NCBI GenBank assembly: GCA_028583415.1
Contig: CM053266.1
Location: 36,513,758-36,577,757, forward strand
DNA: 64,000 nt
Reading direction: 5' to 3'
DNA from: Protea cynaroides
Taxonomy: Eukaryota > Streptophyta > Magnoliopsida > Proteales > Proteaceae
Shown: piece after piece, positions 51,701 to 60,700 of the stretch
How positions within the stretch are numbered: the stretch's first letter is position 1
How the letters are laid out: every line of letters starts with the position of its first letter
Program-made: the position numbers and the translations under genes
Notes under the pieces: generated by a model
Seen by the model: only the letters and a program-made list of their open reading frames with translations
The model's database searches: none
What the model was told of the DNA's origin: nothing

Positions 51701-54700
51701 TTCTCATTTACTTTCCATGGTTGAATCAATATATGAGCTTCTTTACTTACCAACCAAAACTAAAAACGATAGCTTCTGCCTTTTGGGTTCAGGCAGTTAG
51801 TATGGTTAGGGTAACTGAGTCTGGTTTCCAGTTAATATCAGAGTCTTCTATAGGATTCGACCATTTTAATCTACTGATCTCAGAAGAACACGAGTACCAT
51901 TCCACTAGATCAGATAAAATTGTGGTTCGGTCGGTCCGAATTCGGAAAGAATACGAATTTGATAAAGTGTTTACTCAAGAGGCAAGCCAAGGTGGGTTTC
52001 CATTACAGAACCTCAAAACTACTCCTTGGATGCGAGTAAAGACTTCATGCTTACCTTGATCCAGAGAGCCAGAATCAGTTACTTCAATCAATGGAGTCAT
52101 GGACGATGGCACGGTGGATGCCGGATGGTGGATGAGTGTATCTGTGATCAGTCGGGAGAGTCGGAGACGATGAGAGGGAGTGAGTGAGGCACAGGCACAG
52201 CGGCAGCCGCAGTCACCCCTAAGCCTCTCAAAGACCTAAGAACAAAAACTAAGAAAAACCTAAATAGGAAACTAGTAACGCAGTAAGGCTTTTATACTAG
52301 GGTTGGAATCCGGCTAGTTAGTTTCGGCTCGGGCTAACTCGGGCTCCATAACGGACCGCCCATCATGCTAATAGGACTAGACAGGCCCAAACTGGAAACA
52401 CAAACCCATGTCCGAAACATGCCCATTAAGGGATCGATCTGGGCTGGGTTTGGGCTATATCAGGCCAGCTTTGTCAGTGCTATCGGTCCAGGCCCAGTTT
52501 TGACACCCTCAGATTTGGCAAAAAGTATGATACATAGCCGTAGCAATAATAACACATACTAGTATTTTGCCCATCGATACAGCACTCGGCACTTATTTAT
52601 GAATAATATATTAAGGAAAAAACAAAGATTGCTTGAATCTGAGTTATATAGAAGGAGTTACGCTCTAATCAAACCTTGTTTCGAGTACGCAAATGCTGTT
52701 TAATGTCGCCTGAATAGAAATAAATATTTTGACATCAAAACAAAAAATTATTTTGGCGGACTCTTGATTTTTTGTGATGTTTTACTCTAATAAGATTTAG
52801 GAAACTTTTATATTGGAGAAAAATGCTAGCATTTGAAAGTTGAAAATTGCCACGTGATTAAAAATCTAATTTTTGTTCTTGAACTAGAAAGTTGACTTTT
52901 TATCATTTTGGAATTCGAATTTTCGACTATTTTCATTTTATTCAAATGGGGGGTGTTTGCTTATTTATGAATACTTTAAATACGTGAAATATAAAAGTTA
53001 ATATATATTATTTAACTGATATTAGTCATAAATAAGTGTTGAGTGTTGTGTACTATTCCCTAAACCATTCTATATAAGTCATCAAGTCTCAATGCAGTAC
53101 AAAACAAAACCAAAAATCAGATTCCAGTCAAGAAAAACATGTCTCAGTCGAAATTTTGACCGAAACCCATTGAGATGAATGGAAATCTCGAGATTTCATC
53201 TCGTTTTGGCCTGCTCTAGATCACCTGAAAATTTTGGTGAGATCTCGCCGAGATTTCAAACCATGGTGATGATCTGTTTAACAATAAAAATGGGCATAGC
53301 ATATCAAGCTACTCTACCAACAAACAAAGTAGGTATAGTGACTTGAGGTTCATTAATCCCTACCATCATACTCCAAAGTTATTCATTTCCCCAAAAAGTA
53401 TCCAATTTCTTGAGTCTTGACATCCAGCCCGCACACGAATTTCCTTGTCCCTGATAAAGCACCCAGCATCTCCATTGGGGTTTCAAGCAAAACTCCCTCA
53501 CTTGAAATATATAGACTAGCTCGATCTCAACCACACCAGGATTGCCCCCCCTTGGTGAAAGAGTCTGAACTCTGAAAATCCACCTCCAAAAATGTGAGTT
53601 TCAATGGGAAAAAGACAAATCCTTTACCCCTGAAGTACCCATTTTGCCCCTCTTTTTGTTTAGAAGAAACCTCTATTTCTGTTGTGCTAAACCACTCACT
53701 TTACCCTCAACTTAAAATTCCATAAAGCCACTCCTTTGCCCCCCTTGCTTCATCTTTTTCTGTTTTTGTCATGAATCCCAATCCAGAAAGATCCCTCCTA
53801 TCAAGTATCAACACATTAAAGGTAACAAAGCAGTTGCACAGTGAAGTTACAGCATTATGCAATAATGAGATGAAGCAAGTAGCTGCCACATCTGCCTACT
53901 ACATTTAATGGAAAATATGTTTACAACAGTCCGAATTTGATCTCATATCACTCCTTAAAAAACTGAATGAATGTAATCAAGTAACCAAGAGCTAAAACAG
54001 AGCCTAGGAACTTCATCTAGAAACTAAATTAGATCAAGACTAACGTACCCACAACAAACAACAATCTGTAGAACAAGTTCTTTTCATTAAGGGTCATGGA
54101 GTTACCTGCAATTGCTTTTGTTTGTTGTGAAACAACAGCCATGGTAGATCCAGATTCTCGTTGCTCAAGAGTTTCTCCAACACAAGCAATCACCTTTAAT
54201 CCTCGAGAAAGTGCATATGTAACTTTGTCACCAACAAACTGCAAAGGCATACATAACTGGCATCAACAAACGATAAAAGAATTTGGGTGTGTATGTCTGG
54301 ATGTCTTAGTTACAAATTTCCACACCATTTTTGTGAAGCAACAGCACTAGTAGGCAATGCTACACATAGCACATCAACAACTTTTATCAATTGAAGCTCA
54401 GGCAAACAACCGCTTTCAATACATACAATGAGAATTATCCCTTCTTTTTTTATCTATTTCTTTTGGTGGAAAATCCATTGGATACAGTAGCTAAGTCATG
54501 TAGTTGCATGGGGCAAATGGAAGCAGATAATATCAATGCTATAGGCATTTAGGCAACCCTAGACCACTGGACCAGTCCATAACCAAAACATCCCTACTAC
54601 CCATGCATCCGGGAGCATCCTCCTCTTTGACAAATCTGGACTCTGGAGGAAATCAGGCTCTGACAGCTGAGCTCTAGGTTGGATACCTATAAGATTGCCA

Positions 54701-57700
54701 TTTCAGCTAACTACTCAGCAGTCATAAATAGGCATTCATAAATTCAACTGTAATAGCTTACCTCATTTGATTCATTTAACAAAAGCCTCCTTTCAGAATG
54801 ACCAAGAATGACCCACGGAATGCCCAAATTGACCAGCATCTCCGCACTGCATCAAAAGAAGATACAAACTTCAGATTGTAGCAACAAATGAATTGCAGCT
54901 GCATGTTGCATCACCAACCAAAGGATAAAAACACCGAACAAATGCATTAACAAATAAAAGAAAAAAAAAAAAAAAAAAGAAGAACCAAACAGGATGATTT
55001 CTATCCAGAAACAAATACAATGAAATTTAAACACCCCCTCCCCCCACAACTCACCCAAAAAAAAAAAAATCAAATCCTATCAATTAGGCAAGCTATCACA
55101 AAATTAAAGAATAAAACATATCAAACTAGTGATCTTCCAGAACTTTGACTGGACGATAAAATAATGACACAGTTTGGTTGAAACCACCATATAACACCCA
55201 GCTGTGTAATAGCACATTTCTTGGAAAGGGTGAGAACTACAGTATTGCACTCTATCTGATGTAGGCCCAGGCCGGGCAACCAAGTCAGCCTGTATCAATG
55301 CCTGCAAAGATGACTCAGCCTTCTAGAAGGTCTAACTGATTGCATTGATTCCACGGAGATATTGCTTAGTTACTTTCCTAGTCTAAAATTGGAAAGTCTA
55401 TCAAGGATTCTTTCAAGATTATTTTGGTATGTCTTGAATTGCAAGCAAGAAAATTTAAAGGATTTAGCCAACTACATTTTTAGAAGAAATATACAAGTTT
55501 CTTAACAAGAATAAAGAAGGAGATCTTGCCTCCAACCAATTTAGATTAACTTTATTGTTAGCAAATAAAGTAGAGATATATATTGTGGCAAGGAACCTAC
55601 CTTTAATAAAGGTTATCTTGATTGGGATTGATCTTATCGCTATTGTCTCTACGCAATTTCAGCCATAGGATTAATAGGGGTAGAGGCTAGAGATTTAGAG
55701 TTTTATTTTCTTATTTATATGTATTAAATTTCAATCAAAGGGGGAGATTTGAATGAATGAAGTTTTACTCAATTGAGTAGTGTAACAAAATAGAAAATAA
55801 GAGAAAAATGAGAGAATCGATGTGTATTCCTCTTCTCTAAGCATTCATTATTTATAAACAAAATAAAAGGAGTAAAGTGATAGGACTAGGACTCCACAAG
55901 ATAAAAAACCCTAGATACAAAGTAAACAGGAGTTCAATATGTCAATATGACAAGGACTCTCATGACTAAAAGGATAAAGAAAAGCAGTCATATTCTAATA
56001 ACGAGAAGCAGTCCAATTCTAATTAAGGAGAAGGGAACTCCACAAGAGAGGGTGGAGTTCCAATTACATTAGGAGAGTAAAAGAGGATAAAAAATAAGAA
56101 ACTATTTCTCTACTCCCACCTGTCCAATAAGTCAATATTTGCTGATTTGACAAGTCAAACTAACAACAACTTATCTTCTAATGCATCTCTAGCACATCTG
56201 GAATGGGCCTATGAATGGGCTTATATTCTTGTATTTCTGTCTTTGGTTAACAAGTAGTTTATTGAACCTTGAAGAGTTATATCCCATAACCTTGAAAAGT
56301 AACATTGCACCCTTTTGAAGAGTTGCAAACCTTCCTATGTCCTTGAAGAGTTACGTTAATCCCCATAGTCTTGAAGAACTACACCCTTCTCGCAATTTCT
56401 TTTATTCTTGTGTTTTCAATGGTTACACACATAAAAGAGTGTGTCTTGACTTTCCCCATCCGTAGCTTCTAACGAAGATGCTTCACTATCCAAGCATCAT
56501 GGTCACCGAAGCATAACTTTTGAATTTCTTTCCACCAAAAGAGTGGATTCATTGCCAGTTCTTAAACGTTGCTATCTTGTAGTAATGTTTTTATGACTCA
56601 GAAATTCGCCAGTAGATACTTCAGAATCAAGAACACCACCACCGTCATCAAAATATCTTATATTAAGAAGACCACAATGGCTTGTGTAACTTAAACAAAA
56701 GACAATGGATATTAAGTGCCAAACTAAGATGGGAGATGGGAAGAGCAGTGGGGTCACATTTTCGATGGAGGAAGATAGAATGGCAGCTCCGGAACCTAGC
56801 ATCTAGACAGTTGCAAAGTGACCCCTCTTTCTTTACATTGGGATAAGTCTCTTAGTCTTGACAAGCTAGACCTTCATTCTCTTCCTCTCTGGGAGTCCCT
56901 CTGGGGCTTCGCCTTAATTACTGTTGCAGGAAGCCCTCAAGCCCTGAGCATACTTGCTTCCATGCTAGGAAAGCCTATATGTTCGGCTAGAATTACAAAA
57001 CTCATGGACAAGACGCATTAGCTAGGATATGTGTTGTAGCTCAGGTTGCTAATGTTTTTCCCAATGCTAGGGCCATTTTGGACTCAGGTGGTTCATTATG
57101 AATGGAAACCTAGCCAATACTTTGCATGGGGTGTCTTTGGTCATGCAAACGGCCACTGTGTATCCCAGCCCAAGTATATTGTTGCTTATGGATACCCTCC
57201 TGCTCTCCCTCAAATCGAAGAAATGTAGCTTTCAGAGATTTGCCAGGAGGTCAGATACACCTTGCGGTCAGGTTTTCTTGATAAAGAAGCCTTGCGGCAA
57301 GGAGAAGAAAGAAGGGAGGGGAGAGGTGGATCGCGGTCAGGTTCTCTTGAGAGGTGGCTCTGATACCATGTTGAATCAGAGATTAAGAATGAATGAGTGA
57401 GTTGATTTACCTTACCTCCAAATGCCTTTATTTATAATCAACTATAATGAGGTAAATAAGGAAAATAAGTAGAGCTGACCCAGCACACACATTACATATT
57501 TAACACATATTAAATGTGTGTACATAGAGCTGACCCAACACACACATTACACAATTAACACATGTTAAATGTGTGTACATGAGTTGTCATTCTTATCTTC
57601 TTATCCTAAACAGTTGACTAATAAGAAAAGAAAACTACATAATTGCCCTTAAATTGAACCGAACCGTGAATCGGTTCATTACTTACAACATCCGCCATCT

Positions 57701-60700
57701 CCTTCAACAAGCCCAGCTTCTCTGAAATTCTTGATAGCCTCTGAGGACCCATCTTCCCTTGCCGGAGAAAAGTAAGCTGCTAAGACCGGTATTGCACCCA
57801 TTGTGGGTAAATTAACCACAATATTGACAAATGTTGGGCTATATATGGCCGCCCTGAATGAGCGGAGGCTCTGGCCAATTCTGTCTCTATAGATGAGGCT
57901 TCCTCACCAACATCAGCTATTGCCCCTACTCCATCTGATGCATCTGTTCCCAACACTATGATTTCCATTGCTCACTTTGATGCTTTAGTTCAATGAGTTC
58001 AACAGCTAGAGCAGTCTACTCCATCCACTTTTGCCTCCCTGGCCCACACAGGTACCAATGCGCTACTTTCCACCACTAACCCTACTCTATGGATCATTGA
58101 CTCTGGAGCTTCTTGTCACATGACTAGGTCTCATGTCTTTCCACCACTAACCCTCTCATGTAGTAGATGACTACTACATTTATGCATGTTTTTCTTGCTG
58201 ATGATTCATACATCCATGCTAAAAGACATGGAATGATCTCTTTAACCCATTCCATGACCCTGTTCTCCGTTCTCCATGTCCCTAAGTTACCCCTTAACCT
58301 TATGTCCATCAGTTAGTTCACTTAATCCCTACACTGCTCAATAACTTTTTATCTCTCTTATTGTGTTTTTCAGGATCTCAGGACCAGGGCGACAATTAAT
58401 GGGGGCCTTGAGCAATCCGAACTTTACTACTTGGAGCATAATGGACCATCTACTACTGCTGCTCCCACCTACACTGCTTCAATGGCATCATCGGTTTTGA
58501 CATCTTTCCCACTCCAAGCTGAAAACATTTATTCCTACCTACAAGTCTCTTACCCAACTTCGGTGTGAGGCTTGTGAGTTAAGGCAAACATTACCACACA
58601 GTTTTTCCTGCCCGTCTTAACCCTCATATCTCTTCTCCTTTTCATTTAGTTCATTCAGACATTTGAAGCCCATGTCAGGTACCTAATAGACTTAGTTCTT
58701 GTTATTTTGTTACCTTTGGCTGTTGATGACTATTCCAAGGTTACCTGGCTTTATTTACTTAAAGATAGGCCCGTGTTTCTTTATGTGTTTAAAGGATTTT
58801 ACAAAGAAATTCAAATCCAGTTTAAAAAATCTATTCGTATTTTTCGATCTGATAATGCCCTTGAATATACTCAAAGCTATTTCTGATTTTTGTTTTGCCA
58901 ATGGCATGATTCATCACACTAGTTGTTCATGTACTCCTTAATAGAATGATATTGCTGAATATAAAAATAGATACCTTTTGGAAGTTGCCCGTTCTTTTTT
59001 GTTCTTTACACATGTTCCTATTTTGTGTGATGCTATCCTTGCTGCTTGCTTTCTTATCTATCGTATGCCATCGTCAGTTGTTCGCAATAAAGTTACCTTT
59101 TCTCTCCTTTACCCATCTGCTTCTCTTTTTACCGTTCCCCCTTGTGTGTTCGGGTGTGTCTGCTTTACCCATGTTTTGCACCCCCAGCAGGACAACCTAC
59201 CTCCTCACTCACTTAAATTACTTTTCTTGGTTATTCTCATACTCAGAAGGGCTACAGGAGTTATAACACGGTTACCTATCGCCATTTTATTAATGTTCAT
59301 GTTACCTTCTTTGAGGACACATCTTACTACCCTGCTTGCGCCATTACCCCACCTCCACCACCTGACTCCCCCATACTATTACCTACCAATAGTCCATTTG
59401 CTAATCCACCACCTACTGCCACTATACCACATTTTGAACATCAACCCTCACCACCACCATTGCAAGTTTATCAACGACGGACAAAGACTATCCCAGTTCC
59501 TCCTTCGGATACTACTCCGCCCTTCGATCCACCTGCTACTGGTGTTGAGGTCTCTCCTACCCTACCTATTGCCCTTCGTAAAGGTACGTGCTCTAGCACC
59601 CAAAAATCTCTTCTTACATATCCCATTGATAAGTTTGTTACAACCTCCCATCTACCTTTCTATGGCCATAACCTCGTTATGTCTTTATCTACTACATTTG
59701 TTCCTTCTACACACCTCCAGACCTTGTCCCATCTAAGGTGAAAAGTGGCTATAGATAGCTCTCTCTTGTACATGGACTCTTGTTGACCAACTTACTGAGA
59801 AAACTATTGTCCACTGTCGTTGTGTGCATTGTTAGGCATAATCCTAATGGTTATGTTGAACACCTGAAGGCTCATTTGGTCGCCAAAGGGTTCACTCAAA
59901 CTTATGGTATTGATTATTGTGAGACCTTCTCTCCGGTTTCCCGTCTCAATTCAATTCGGATTATTATGTCTTGGTTGTCAACCTTCACTGAACTCTTTAT
60001 CAGATGGTTGTCAAGAATTCCTTTCTCTATGGTGATCTTCACGAAGAAGTTTATATGGAGCAAATTCAGGGGTATGTTGCTCTGGGGGTTCATCTACTCA
60101 AGTATGTAAGCTACATAAAGCTATCTATGGACTCAAACAGTCCCCTCATGCGTGGTTTGAAAATTTTAGCACTATTATTACTCATTGTGGTTTATCTCCA
60201 TGCTATTCCGATCACTCTATATTTGTTCGACGGCGGCTTTCGAAAGTGTTTATCATAGCTGTTTATGCTATGATATTATTATCACAAGAGATAACATGTC
60301 AAGCATTACTGAAGTCAAATCATATTTAAACAAACACTTTCAAATGAAGGATTTGGGTCTACTTCATCATTTTCTAGGTACTGAAGTTGTGCATTATAGT
60401 AAGGGTATCAATTTAAGAGAAAATATGTCCTTGATCTCCTAACTTAATCAGGTCTTCTTGGTTCTAAACCGGCTAATACTCTCCTATGGATCCTCATCAG
60501 AAACTTATGCCTAGCGATAATCTTGATTATGCCGATATACATTAATACAGACTCATCTATCTTACTATGACTCGACCTGATTTATCTTTTGTTGTTGGAG
60601 TTATCAGCCAATTCATGCAAGCCCCAAAACAGACTCACTGGGATGCGGCTTGTCATATAAAGGTATTTGAAAAAATCTCCAGGCAAAGGGCTGATCTACC

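Larger units (their letters stand above)
35709..52511. mobile_element. 16.8-kb hAT composite with perfect 8-bp target duplication
   Basis: The outer ends are TAAGGGTGTCAAC (35709) and TTTTGACACCCTCA (ending 52511), hAT-style inverted termini. They are flanked by identical GATTTGGC at 35701-35708 and 52512-52519. Inside are a minus-strand transposase remnant (37416-39511), an inverted second copy on the plus strand (39941-39988 plus 47276-49440) that continues to another terminus TTGACACCCTTA ending at 51178, and a Gypsy insertion. The segment 51179-52511 would be the 5' end of the outer element. Confidence 0.85.

Noticed and set aside
55735..56170. Possible solo LTR in minus orientation
   Set aside because: A TATAAATA-type box and LTR-like composition are present, but no TG..CA ends with a matching target duplication could be defined.
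58978..59736. 252-codon plus frame
   Set aside because: The Copia linker motifs (QVYQRRTKTIP, LPIALRKGT) are in a different frame (59460-59741). The long frame is a leucine/histidine-rich shadow of a decayed Copia.
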